Of a stretch of DNA of 64,000 nt, positions 18,369 through 27,404 are shown one piece after another; the stretch's first letter is position 1, and every line of letters begins with the position of its first letter. The stretch is from Nannocystis exedens (GTDB taxonomy: Bacteria > Myxococcota_A > Polyangia > Nannocystales > Nannocystaceae): the NCBI RefSeq assembly GCF_002343915.1, contig NZ_NETK01000001.1, forward strand, positions 10,006,001-10,070,000. The letters run 5' to 3'. Position numbers and translations under genes: made by a program. The notes below the pieces were generated by a model. The model was not told where the DNA came from. It saw only the letters and a list, made by a program, of their open reading frames with translations, and did no database searches.

Positions 18369-19280
18369 TCACTCGGGGATGATGATGGCGATGAGCTTGT
18401 CGCAGAACACCGCGTCGAAGGGGCCCGAGATGGCGCCCTCGACCGTACCGACGATCCGCGGCGGATCGGCGGGGTCGAACGCGTCCCAGTTGCCCGCGAG
18501 CTCGGTGATCTTGACGGCGTCCGGCTCCGGGGGGAAGCCGGTCATTCCCTTGTCGTGGATCGTGGCCGTCGTCTCCCAGGTGCCGATCCAGCCCTCCTCC
18601 AGGATCGACTCGGAGTCGACCCAGTGGGCCATGACCAGGCCGGAGTTGCCCGTGGGGTCGGAATCGGCGAGCTCGGTCGCCGCGTCCGCCTCCGGCGAGA
18701 GCAAGACCAGGCGCGGACTGTAGGGCGTGGTGGCCGCCAACCAGGCGAAGTATGCGCGCTGGGCGGTGAACTGCCCAAACACGGAGGGCCCCTGGACCAT
18801 GGTGCCGGGCGGAGCGTCGAGGGGGCAGCCGGCGAACCCTTCGAGCCCCGGGAGCGGCCTCGGACCCATGGTGGTGCCCTCGCTCGAGTCGGTGGTGGTG
18901 CTCACGTCGCTCGTGCTCGGCGTGCTGTCGGTGTTCGTGGCGGTGGCGGCGGTGCTCGCGGCGTCGGTGGTCGTGCTCGTGACGGTCGTGTCCGCGGTGT
19001 CGGCCGTCGTGGCGGTGATGGCCGTGCTCGCGGTGCTGGTGTCGGGGTCGCTCGTGCTCGACGGATCGGTCGCGCTGGTGGTGGTGGTGGGCCCGGCGCT
19101 GGTGGTCGGGGTCGAGGTGGTCGCAGTGCCGGTGCTCGGGGGAGTCTCGCTGGTGCCGGGAGCGGGGTCGCTGTCCTGGGGATTGTCGCCGACGACGATC
19201 GAGGGGACGCAGGCGGGCAGGACGAGCGTGCAGAAGGTGATGAGCGCGGTGCGGGGAGCGAAGGGCAAGGCTACCTCCAC
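18369..19280 (-). CDS. Lipoprotein with Thr/Ser/Ala linker, PSIVVGD leader motif
   Basis: The 303-residue protein has a signal ending LVLPAC, followed directly by VPSIVVGDNPQD, almost the same as the segment after the lipid Cys in the protein at 6098-7366. A long Thr/Ser/Asp/Ala linker runs to about residue 140. The C-terminal 160 residues (GLEGFAGCPLDAPPGTMVQG and on) have two Cys and no recognised family. Probably surface-exposed. Convergent with the SRPBCC gene. Confidence 0.72.
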   Translation of the reverse strand: MEVALPFAPRTALITFCTLVLPACVPSIVVGDNPQDSDPAPGTSETPPSTGTATTSTPTTSAGPTTTTSATDPSSTSDPDTSTASTAITATTADTADTTVTSTTTDAASTAATATNTDSTPSTSDVSTTTDSSEGTTMGPRPLPGLEGFAGCPLDAPPGTMVQGPSVFGQFTAQRAYFAWLAATTPYSPRLVLLSPEADAATELADSDPTGNSGLVMAHWVDSESILEEGWIGTWETTATIHDKGMTGFPPEPDAVKITELAGNWDAFDPADPPRIVGTVEGAISGPFDAVFCDKLIAIIIPE

Positions 19281-19424
19281 GGCGGCTCGTGCCTACCCGT
19301 CTTCCTTTCCGTCACCAGGCTCGAAATTTCTGTCCTGGCTTCGAAATCAGGGTCGCGCGTTTGTGCGCGTGCGCGAGCTCGGGCGGGTCGGCCGCGCGCG
19401 GGTGAAGGCGAGGCGTGTCGCCCG

Positions 19425-20126
19425 TCAGTAGCGCGGCTGCGACTCGACCTCGCCGACCATCGGCACGAAGCGCACCGGCAGGACGGTCTCGACCTTGAGG
19501 TCGCCGCGCGGGCGTTTTTCCAGGACCTGCAGGTCCTGCACGAACCGGCCGACGGGGATCACCAGGCGACCGCCGACGGCGAGCTGCTCGGTGAGCGGGC
19601 GCGGGAGGGTCGGCGCGGCGGCGGCGACGATGATGGCGTTGAACGGCGCGGCCTCCGGCCAGCCGCGGTAGCCGTCGCCGGCGCGCACGTGGACGTCGTC
19701 GTAGCCGAGCTCGTCGAGCAGCGTCGCGGCCTGCTCGGCGAGGGCGGTGACGACCTCGATGCTGTAGACCTCGGCGCCCATCTCGGCGAGGACGGCGGCC
19801 TGGTAGCCGGAGCCGGTGCCGACGTCGAGGACCCGGTCGCCCTTCTTGACGCGCGCGAGCTGGGTCATGAGCGCGACGATGTACGGCTGGCTGATGGTGG
19901 CGCCGTGGCCGATCGGCAGCGGGTGATCGCCGAAGGCGTAGCGCTGATCCTCCGGCGGGACGAACCGCTCGCGCGGGACCCGGCGCATGGCGGCGAGGAC
20001 GGCTTCGTCGGTGATGTCGCGCGCGACGAGCTGCTGCTCGACCATCCGGCTGCGGGCTTGTGACGGTTCGTCCATGGCGGCGGCGCACGCGACGACCAGG
20101 CACAGCAGGAGGCTGGATCGACGCAT
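19425..20126 (-). CDS. pcm: Protein-L-isoaspartate O-methyltransferase, exported form
   Basis: The 233-residue protein methylates L-isoaspartyl residues in damaged proteins with S-adenosylmethionine. SAM motif I is VLDVGTGSGYQAAVLAEMGA; family segments RERFVPPEDQRYAFGDHPLPIG and ATISQPYIVALMTQL are present. An N-terminal leader (SLLLCLVVACAA) suggests export or lipidation, which is uncommon for PCMT in general but seen in periplasmic versions. Alternative start: Met at about residue 18, which would make it cytosolic. Confidence 0.9.
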   Translation of the reverse strand: MRRSSLLLCLVVACAAAMDEPSQARSRMVEQQLVARDITDEAVLAAMRRVPRERFVPPEDQRYAFGDHPLPIGHGATISQPYIVALMTQLARVKKGDRVLDVGTGSGYQAAVLAEMGAEVYSIEVVTALAEQAATLLDELGYDDVHVRAGDGYRGWPEAAPFNAIIVAAAAPTLPRPLTEQLAVGGRLVIPVGRFVQDLQVLEKRPRGDLKVETVLPVRFVPMVGEVESQPRY

Positions 20127-20393
20127 GAAGGCAGGCTAGCGCGCGATCGGCCGCACGCCCGCGCAGGCGCTGCGCGGCGCCGGCCTCAGGCGGCGAGGGA
20201 CAGCGGTCGGGCGGCGGTCGGGCGGCTGTCTGCGGCTGGCTTTCGAGACAGGGCGAACCTTCCGGACAGGCTCGGACGGACTCGCGGCGGGCGCGCGTAT
20301 CGGACCGCGTGGGCGGGCTCGGGCGTGCTCGCGGAAGGTGCGTCGGGGGCCGTGCCGCCGGGGCGGGCGGCGAGCTCGGGCGTGGCCGCGAGG

Positions 20394-20421
20394 AGATGTC
20401 CCGGGGGACATGTCGGCCGCG
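20394..20421. repeat. 14-bp repeat pair, copy A
   Basis: AGATGTCCCGGGGG followed by an ACATGT unit. It shares 27 of 28 bases with copy B at 20458. Confidence 0.85.
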
Positions 20422-20457
20422 GCGGGGCGGCGGCGTGCTCCGGACGCGGAGGGAATG

Positions 20458-20485
20458 AGATGTCCCGGGGGACATGTCGGTCGCG
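20458..20485. repeat. 14-bp repeat pair, copy B
   Basis: Near-identical to copy A at 20394 but with unrelated sequence between them, so the pair itself was duplicated or converted. Confidence 0.85.
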
Positions 20486-20587
20486 GCGAGCTGTGCCGCC
20501 GCTGCCGCCGCGCGCCGGTACGAGGCCGAGGTCGTCCGCGAGCTGCGTCGCCCCGGGGCGCCGGTGGTCGCGGCGGTTCAACGAGAG

Positions 20588-20629
20588 GCCTGTCCTTGCG
20601 GACATGCCCCGAAGGCCAGGATCAGCCCT
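20588..20629. repeat. 14-bp repeat block, 3 units, at nadE 3' end
   Basis: Units at 20588 (GCCTGT), 20602 (ACATGC) and 20616 (CCAGGA). The last unit overlaps the nadE stop at 20622. Confidence 0.8.
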
Positions 20630-22601
20630 CCCGCGGTACCACGTTCTCGAGCTCGGCGAGCTCGCGGGCGAAGCCGCCCGAGAGGATCGGGAAGCGGCAC
20701 CACGTCTTCGGGTCGAGGTTCTCGTCGTCGAGGTGGAAGCTCGGGGCGTAGCGCTCGCGCTTCCACTGGTTCTGGCTCCACAGGCGGAAGAACCGCTTGA
20801 TCCACAGGAGCAGCTGGGCGCGGCCGTGCTCGGGGAAGCGGCTGGCGAGGACCCGGTAGACCTCCTTCGGCGCGAGCTTGTCGCGGATGGCGGCGCGTTC
20901 GATGACGTCGAGGATCGGGTACGGCATCAGGTCGTCCTCGTCGGTCTGCTTGGCGCCGGCGGGCCGCAGCTCGGCGGTCGGGGCCTGGACGTTGACGGCG
21001 CGCAGGGCCGGGGTCGGGCCGACGCCGGCGGGGCCCTCGTGCTCGACCCACCGCAGCCACTGGCGCAGGAAGGCCTTGTCGATGCCGGCGATCGGCGACA
21101 GGCCGCCGCAGGTGTCGCCGTCCATGGTGGCGTAGCCGACGGCGGCCTCGCTGCGGTTGCTGGTGGCCAGCAGGAGGGCGCCGCGCAGGTTGGCGAGCAG
21201 CCACACGCCGGGGGCGCGGGCGCGGGCCTGGATGTTCTGCAGGGCGATGTCGTCGCTCTTCCAGCCGAGCTCGCGGCCGATCGCGCCCTCGACCGTGCGC
21301 ACGTAGGCGCGCACGAGCGGCTCGACGTCGAACTCGAGGAACTCGGCGCCGACGGCCTCGGCGACCGCGCGGGCGGCGTTGCGGGTGGTGTCGGAGCTGT
21401 TGGCGGTCGCCTGGTAGACGCAGGTCAGGAGCGCCCGCACGATCGCCCGCGGGGTGGTGCAGGCGCCCTCGGGCAGGCCGAGGCGGGCGCAGGTCGCCTC
21501 GACGCCGAGCTCCTGGGTGGCCAGCGTGACCATGAGGTGGACGAGGTAGGCGACGGCGGCCGAGTCGGCGCCGCCGCTGAGCGAGACGACGAAGCCGCGC
21601 GATCGGCTCTTGCGCAGGTAGTCGAACAGGCCGAGGGCGACGGCCCGCGAGAACTCCTCGCGCTTGTCGTTGCGCAGCGCGTCGTCGGGGGCGACGGTGT
21701 GCGGCGGCAGGTCGGCGGTCGGCAGCTTCATGTCGAAGCGGGTGATCCGGCGGACGTTGTCGTCGACGGTGGGGGCGTAGGTGGTGCGCGCGTGGACCAT
21801 GCGCGCGAGGTCGACGTCGACCACCGCGCTGGTGAGGTAGACGTCGCCGTAGCCGAGCCGCGGGCCCTCGGCGACCAGGTGGCCGGACGAGGCGATCATG
21901 CACTCGCCGTCGTAGATGACGCGGCCGGCCTCGTTGCCGATGAAGTTGGAGTAGACGTACGTGGCCCGGAAGCTGCGCGAGGCGTTGAGGACGATCTGCT
22001 TGCGCACCTCGTGCTTGCCGAACGCGAAGTGGCTGGCGCTGGGGTTGCAGATCACGTCGACGCCCTGGCTGGCGAGCTCGACCCCGGGTCGGTTCGGGAC
22101 CCACGCGTCCTCGCAGATCTCGAAGCCGATCCGCAGGCCGCCGACCTCGAAGATCTGGTCGCCCAGCGGGTAGCTGTGGCCGTCGTGCTCCCACTGCACG
22201 AACTTGCCGGCCGGCCAGCCCTTGAACCACCGCGGCTCGTAGTGGATGCCGTCGCCGGCGAGGAAGCGCTTGCCGACCAGGCCGACGATGTGGCCGTCGG
22301 CGACCAGGCAGACCGCGTTGTAGTTGGCGGCGCGGTGCATGATCGGCAGGCCGAGCGCGACGACGATGCCCTTCGTCTCGGGCAGGAGCTCCTGCAGCAC
22401 CCGCCACGACTCGAGGATCGTGCCGCGGCTGAAGAACGCGTCCTCGCAGCCGTAGCCGGGGATGCACAGCTCGGGCAGGCACAGGACGGCGACGCCCTGC
22501 CGGCGGGCCAGGCGGATCGCCTCGAGGATCCTGGCCTGGTTGCCGTCCCAGTCGAGCGGCGTCTGGTTGAGGGCGGCGGCGGCGACGCGGACGAGGTGCA
22601 T
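20622..22601 (-). CDS. nadE: Glutamine-dependent NAD+ synthetase
   Basis: The 659-residue protein makes NAD from deamido-NAD, ATP and glutamine. The first 280 residues are a nitrilase-type glutaminase domain with the expected Glu (LPELCIPGYGCED), Lys (GKRFLAGDG) and Cys (GFEICEDAWVPNR, about residue 165). The second half is the ammonia-using synthetase with the P-loop VSLSGGADSAAVA (about 335-347). Size fits the long two-domain class. It is the last gene of the NIS synthetase-prs-nadE operon. Its ribosome-binding site lies inside a 14-bp repeat block. Confidence 0.97.
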   Translation of the reverse strand: MHLVRVAAAALNQTPLDWDGNQARILEAIRLARRQGVAVLCLPELCIPGYGCEDAFFSRGTILESWRVLQELLPETKGIVVALGLPIMHRAANYNAVCLVADGHIVGLVGKRFLAGDGIHYEPRWFKGWPAGKFVQWEHDGHSYPLGDQIFEVGGLRIGFEICEDAWVPNRPGVELASQGVDVICNPSASHFAFGKHEVRKQIVLNASRSFRATYVYSNFIGNEAGRVIYDGECMIASSGHLVAEGPRLGYGDVYLTSAVVDVDLARMVHARTTYAPTVDDNVRRITRFDMKLPTADLPPHTVAPDDALRNDKREEFSRAVALGLFDYLRKSRSRGFVVSLSGGADSAAVAYLVHLMVTLATQELGVEATCARLGLPEGACTTPRAIVRALLTCVYQATANSSDTTRNAARAVAEAVGAEFLEFDVEPLVRAYVRTVEGAIGRELGWKSDDIALQNIQARARAPGVWLLANLRGALLLATSNRSEAAVGYATMDGDTCGGLSPIAGIDKAFLRQWLRWVEHEGPAGVGPTPALRAVNVQAPTAELRPAGAKQTDEDDLMPYPILDVIERAAIRDKLAPKEVYRVLASRFPEHGRAQLLLWIKRFFRLWSQNQWKRERYAPSFHLDDENLDPKTWCRFPILSGGFARELAELENVVPREG

Positions 22602-22623
22602 TCAATGTCTCCGGGGACAGGTT

Positions 22624-23567
<944 letters not shown>

Positions 23568-23571
<4 letters not shown>

Positions 23572-25373
23572 GCGGGGGGGAAAGAGTACCCCTCGGCGAG
23601 CGCGTTGGCGACCTCGGTATAGGCGTAATCGCTGACGCGTTCGTCGATGCGCATGCGCAGCAGCGCCTTGCTGCGGCAGGTGGCCGCGAAGAAGCACGCG
23701 CGATCGTCGGCGCACGCGCGCGCGAGCCCCGGATCGGCGGCCCAGCGGTCCCACTGGACCTGGCAGATCCGCCGCACCGCGGGCCACAGCGCGGCCGGGT
23801 CGGGGCCGCCGGCGTCGTCGACCCAGCCGATCACGGCGGCGAGGTGGGCGTGGACGAGGGTGTGCAGCAGCTTGCCCTGGGCCTCGGCGAGGTCGGAGGT
23901 CAGGGTGAACGAGTCGGACGCGAGCGCGGGGCCGTGACCGGCGGCGGCGAGCCGCCCGCGGTGGAGCCGCACGCCGCCGAGGTCGCGGACGACGAAGCCG
24001 CGCGGGCGCCCGGCGTGGACCAAGAGGGTGTTCTGCAGGTGCGCCTCGAGGGCGACGCCGTGGGCGGTGAGCAGGCGCAGGGCCGCAGGGACGAGCAGGT
24101 CGAGGTAGTCGGCGAAGAAGGCCGCCAGGCGCGCGCGCAGGTCGCCGGGGTAGTCGGCGGCGAGCTCGCGCAGGATCAGGTCGCCGCCGGGCCGGCGCGC
24201 GCCGAGGGCGGCGCAGACGACGAGCTGCGGGGTGCGCGAAGGGACATGTTTCAAGGGGAATGCCGCATGGGACAGGTCCTCCGGGGCATGTGCGTTCGGG
24301 AATGTCTCCGAAGACAGGTCGCGGGCGAGGGCGGCCGGGTCGGGGCGGAGGACGACGCCGAGCTGGCCGGCGCACGCGCCGTGGCGCGGGTGGAGGCCGG
24401 CGGCGGCGAGGTCGGGCTGGATCTGCAGGCCGCGGCGGGTCAGCGGGTCGGCGGCCTGGATCGCGGCCAGGAGGGCGGCGATCTGCGGGCCGTTGTGGAC
24501 CGAGGCGGGCGAGACCTGGCGGCGCGCGCTGGTGGTGTGGATGTCGACGGCGAGCTTGAGGTGCAGCGCGGGCGCGGCGAGGGCGACGGTGCGCAGGCTG
24601 AGCAGGGCGCGCGCGGGCAGCGGCGGCAGGCCGGCCGGGCGGACCTCGCGGCCCCACAGCGGGCCGAGCAGGCGCGGCAGGCGGCGCAGCTGGAGGGCGT
24701 GGACGGGCAGGCGGACCAGCCCAGGCGGCGGGGCCGGGAACAGGGCGCGCGCGAGCTCGGCGTAGCGCTCTGGCTCGGCGAGCTGGGCCTCGTCGGCGGC
24801 GATGTCGACGGCGTGGACGCCCGCCTGGGCCAGCAGGTCGGGGCCGTGGCGCAGGTTCTCCCAGGCGCGCAGGCCGAGCCGGGTCTTGCTCATCGGGTGC
24901 CACGGGTGGCCGTCGACGACCAGGTTCTCGGGGTCGAGCGGGGCGGGCCACGGCTGTCCCTCGGCGCATGTCCGATGGCGCAGGTCGGCGGCGAGCCGGG
25001 CGAGCGCGAGGTTCCACCGGCTGTCGTCGAGCTCGCGCGCGAGCCGGGCACGCGTGGCGGGGGCCAGCGCGGGCAAGAGGCGCGGCAGGAGGTCGGGCAG
25101 GTCGGGCAGGTCGGCGGCGTCGAGGTCGGCGGCGTGCAGCTCGAAGGCCCGGCGGCGCCGCAGCGGGAGGTTCAAGGAACATGTGCGAAGGGACATGTCC
25201 TGAAGGTCGAATTCGACGAGCCGCTCGCGCGCGCAGGCGAGGACGAGGCGGGCGCCGATCGCCTGCGTGGCGGCCCGCCAGTGGGCGGCGAGCTCGCCCG
25301 GCGCCGGCCGGGCGCCGAACGCGGCCGGCACGGCCCGGGCGGCGAAGGCGAGGAAGCGGTCGCGCTCGGACAC
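23568..25373 (-). CDS. IucA/IucC-family (NIS) siderophore synthetase
   Basis: The 601-residue protein is an ATP-dependent carboxylate-amine ligase of the NIS family. Motifs: HPMSKTRLGL (ATP loop, about residue 160), KLAVDIHTTSARRQV and VHNGP (about 268-290), EAHLQNTLL and VRDLGG (about 440-465). The C-terminal FhuF-like region is RSKALLRMRIDERVSDY. It carries three in-frame 14-bp repeat blocks (residues about 56-70, 127-141 and 350-377), absent from normal family members as I know them. The largest codes for two 14-residue repeats, DLSSETFPNAHAPE and DLSHAAFPLKHVPS. No second synthetase or transporter is nearby, so the product is unknown. Confidence 0.9.
24244..24327. repeat. In-frame 14-bp repeat block, 6 units (84 bp)
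   Basis: Six exact 14-base steps starting at 24244, 24258, 24272, 24286, 24300 and 24314 with cores ACATGT, GAATGC, ACAGGT, GCATGT, GAATGT, ACAGGT; a seventh, weaker unit precedes at 24230. It lies inside the siderophore synthetase and adds 28 codons. Confidence 0.92.
24952..24993. repeat. In-frame 14-bp repeat block, 3 units
   Basis: Units at 24952 (GGCTGT), 24966 (GCATGT) and 24980 (GCAGGT) inside the siderophore synthetase; translated as part of LRHRTCAEGQPW. Confidence 0.8.
25165..25206. repeat. In-frame 14-bp repeat block, 2-3 units
   Basis: Clear units at 25179 and 25193 (both ACATGT), with a degenerate one before. In the siderophore synthetase it codes for LQDMSLRTCSLN. Confidence 0.85.
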
Positions 25374-25416
25374 GGGCGAAAGGTAACGCGGGTGCCGGGG
25401 CGGCGAAAGCCGACGA

Positions 25417-26124
25417 TCAGCCCTGGCCGTACAGCTCGAGGCCGAGTTCGCCGAGCATGAGGGCGGCGGACAGGAGGAGGACGGCGGCGATCCAGCGGCG
25501 CAGGCTGGCGGGGTCGAGGCTGCCGGTGCGGCGGGCGCCGAGGTTGGCGCCGAGCAGGGTGAGCGGGGTGACGACGGCGAAGGCGGTCAGGTCGACCTGT
25601 CCTTCGAGGAAGGTGGCGACGCCGGCCGACAGCCCGGTGACGGCGCCGATCGCCATGTTGGTGCCGACGGCCACCGGCGGCGGGACGCCGGCGTAGCGGA
25701 TCATCGCCGGCAGGCGCAGGCTGCCGAGGAGGAGGCCGACGAGGCCCGAGATCGCGCCGAGGACGGCGCCGACGACGACCTCGGCGAGGACGGCGAAGGT
25801 GCGCGAAGGGACATGTGCGGAAGGACCGGTAGGCTCGGGCCGGCGCCGCAACATGCCGGCGCCGGTGAGCAGCAGGACGACGGCGATCGCGGCCTTGAGC
25901 GCGCGCGCGTCGACGTGGCCGGCCCAGCGCGCGGCGACGAAGGCGGCGGCGGCCGAGGGCGCGCCGACGGTGGCCAGCAGCCAGAGGCTGACGCGGCCGT
26001 CGCGAGCGTGCCGCCAGGTGCCGGTGAGGGTGCCGGCGGTCGAGATTGCGAGGCTGGTGGCGGCCCCTGCCACCGGGCTGCCGAGGACGTAGACGAGCAG
26101 GGCCACGCGCAGCTGCCCGAGCAC
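25417..26124 (-). CDS. TauE/SafE-family membrane exporter
   Basis: At least 235 residues with six or more hydrophobic helices and the two-half layout of TauE/SafE (sulfite/organosulfonate exporter) proteins: a first half ending near VVLLLTGAGMLRRR and a second starting AVLAEVVVGAVLGAISGLVG. GTG at 26124 is the first usual start, but the frame stays open and hydrophobic (LALIALVSFGLSYIGATVG) up to a stop at 26218-26220, so the true start may be a rare CTG and the first helix is probably translated. A 42-bp repeat block in the central loop codes for GPSAHVPSRTF. Substrate unknown. Confidence 0.75.
   Translation of the reverse strand: MLGQLRVALLVYVLGSPVAGAATSLAISTAGTLTGTWRHARDGRVSLWLLATVGAPSAAAAFVAARWAGHVDARALKAAIAVVLLLTGAGMLRRRPEPTGPSAHVPSRTFAVLAEVVVGAVLGAISGLVGLLLGSLRLPAMIRYAGVPPPVAVGTNMAIGAVTGLSAGVATFLEGQVDLTAFAVVTPLTLLGANLGARRTGSLDPASLRRWIAAVLLLSAALMLGELGLELYGQG
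25797..25838. repeat. In-frame 14-bp repeat block, 3 units
   Basis: Units at 25797 (AGGTGC), 25811 (ACATGT) and 25825 (ACCGGT), in the loop between the two halves of the TauE-like protein. Confidence 0.8.
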
Positions 26125-26217
26125 GAGCCCGACCGTGGCGCCGATGTAGCTGAGGCCGAAAGAGACCAGCGCGATGAGCGCCAGCGCGAGGATCTCGGTG
26201 GAGCGCAGGCGCCGACG

Positions 26218-26615
26218 CTAACACGCGCGCGCCGAGTCCGGGCCGCCGCGCGGGCGCACCCGCAGGCGGCCGCGTTCACGCGCGGCGAGGACCCGGAGGC
26301 TCGCTCGGCTCGCAGCCTCGGCGGGGATCGATGCGAGGGCCGCGGAGGCGCTGAGACGGGAGGGCGCGTCGCGTGAGGTCGCCTCGCGAGCGCGGCTGCG
26401 GCCGAAGGGTCGCGCGCGGCGAGGACGAGGCAAAGGAGGAGCGAGCGGCGTGGTGCGCTCTCGCAGCGAGCGCGCACCCACAGCCCGGCACGACGGTGGA
26501 GGCGAGGCCGGCATGAGGCCGCGTTCATCGGCGCCGGCGCGGGCGATCGTGTCGGTGATGAAAGGGGGTCGGCCGGCTTGACAGGCGGGCGCGCCGGGGC
26601 GGACGCTGCGGCGGG
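26218..26615. other. Divergent intergenic region, no gene recognised
   Basis: About 400 bp between the TauE-like frame and the RCK-like gene. Frames here are shadows. The 11-mer GGCCGCGTTCA occurs twice (near 26267 and 26518). No promoter stands out. Confidence 0.4.
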
Positions 26616-27404
26616 GTGACGGAGCGCGGCGACACGGCGGCGGCGGAGGAGCTCGCAACGGGGCTGCCGGGGCCGACGAGGCCGCGCTGGGTGGTGATCC
26701 ACTGGACGCCGGAGGCGCTCGGGCTGGTGCGCGCGATCGCGGCGGCCGAGCCGGCGCCGGAGCTGACGCTGATCGGGCCGGCGCCGGCCGACGAGGTGGC
26801 GCCGGCGCTGGCCGAGTTGCCCGCAGGACATGTCCAAAAGTACTGGCAGGGATCCGCGAGCGGCGGGGTCGAGGCGCTGGCGCGCTTCTTCGCCGACACC
26901 GCCGGGCTGCCGGCGGCCGACGCGATCATCGTGCTGCCGCTGCGCGGCCACGGCGAGACCGACGCGTTCTCGCGCCTGGTGTGCACGGCGATCCAGCGGG
27001 CCTGCAAGGGCAAGCCGCCGCACGTGGTGGTGGCGGTCGAGGACCCGGAGGCGACCCACGAGTTCGAGGGCCTCGGGGTGGCGACGATCTTCTACCCGGG
27101 CTTCCTGCGCGCGGCCCTGCTGGCCCACGCGTGCGTCGACCTCGGGGCGTTCCGCTTCATGCTGGCGCTGCTCGGCGGGCGGCTGCGCGTCGAGACCTGG
27201 CCGGTGCCGCCGGAGCTGCGCGCGGCGACGTTCCGCGAGGCCTGCCTGAGCGTGGAGGTCGACCGCCGCGGCCGCCCGGTGACGCTGATCGGGCTGTTCG
27301 CGCCGGGCGACGGCGGGCAGGAGGCGATGCTGCTGAGCCCGCCGCTCGCCCGACCGCTGCGCGACGCGAGCGCGCTGCTGGTGCTGACGGGGGAGGCCGA
27401 GTGA
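26616..27404 (+). CDS. Stand-alone RCK-like (TrkA-N/TrkA-C) protein
   Basis: The 262-residue soluble protein lacks a membrane segment. Its order of features resembles an RCK domain: strand-turn start PRWVVIHWTPEALGLVRAI, then PHVVVAVEDPEATHEFEGLG and VATIFYPGFLRAALLAHACV (second half of a Rossmann unit), then a C-terminal lobe CLSVEVDRRGRPVTLIGLF ending SPPLARPLRDASALLVLTG. It resembles the RCK of CASTOR/POLLUX-type channels more than bacterial KtrA, by inference. The next gene starts inside its stop (GTGA), so it is probably a cytosolic partner of the channel fusion. A degenerate 14-bp repeat (26828) codes for AGHVQKY. Confidence 0.65.
   Translation: MTERGDTAAAEELATGLPGPTRPRWVVIHWTPEALGLVRAIAAAEPAPELTLIGPAPADEVAPALAELPAGHVQKYWQGSASGGVEALARFFADTAGLPAADAIIVLPLRGHGETDAFSRLVCTAIQRACKGKPPHVVVAVEDPEATHEFEGLGVATIFYPGFLRAALLAHACVDLGAFRFMLALLGGRLRVETWPVPPELRAATFREACLSVEVDRRGRPVTLIGLFAPGDGGQEAMLLSPPLARPLRDASALLVLTGEAE

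Larger units (their letters stand above)
20127..20621. other. Intergenic region with three repeat blocks
   Basis: About 495 bp between the nadE stop and the pcm start, with no convincing gene. It contains a duplicated 28-bp pair of 14-bp units (20394-20421 and 20458-20485, nearly identical, 64 bp apart) and a further block at 20588. Confidence 0.5.

Noticed and set aside
19310..19370. AT-richer direct repeats around CTCGAAATTTC and CTTCGAAATC
   Set aside because: Too short and imperfect to separate from chance; no phase with the 14-bp family.
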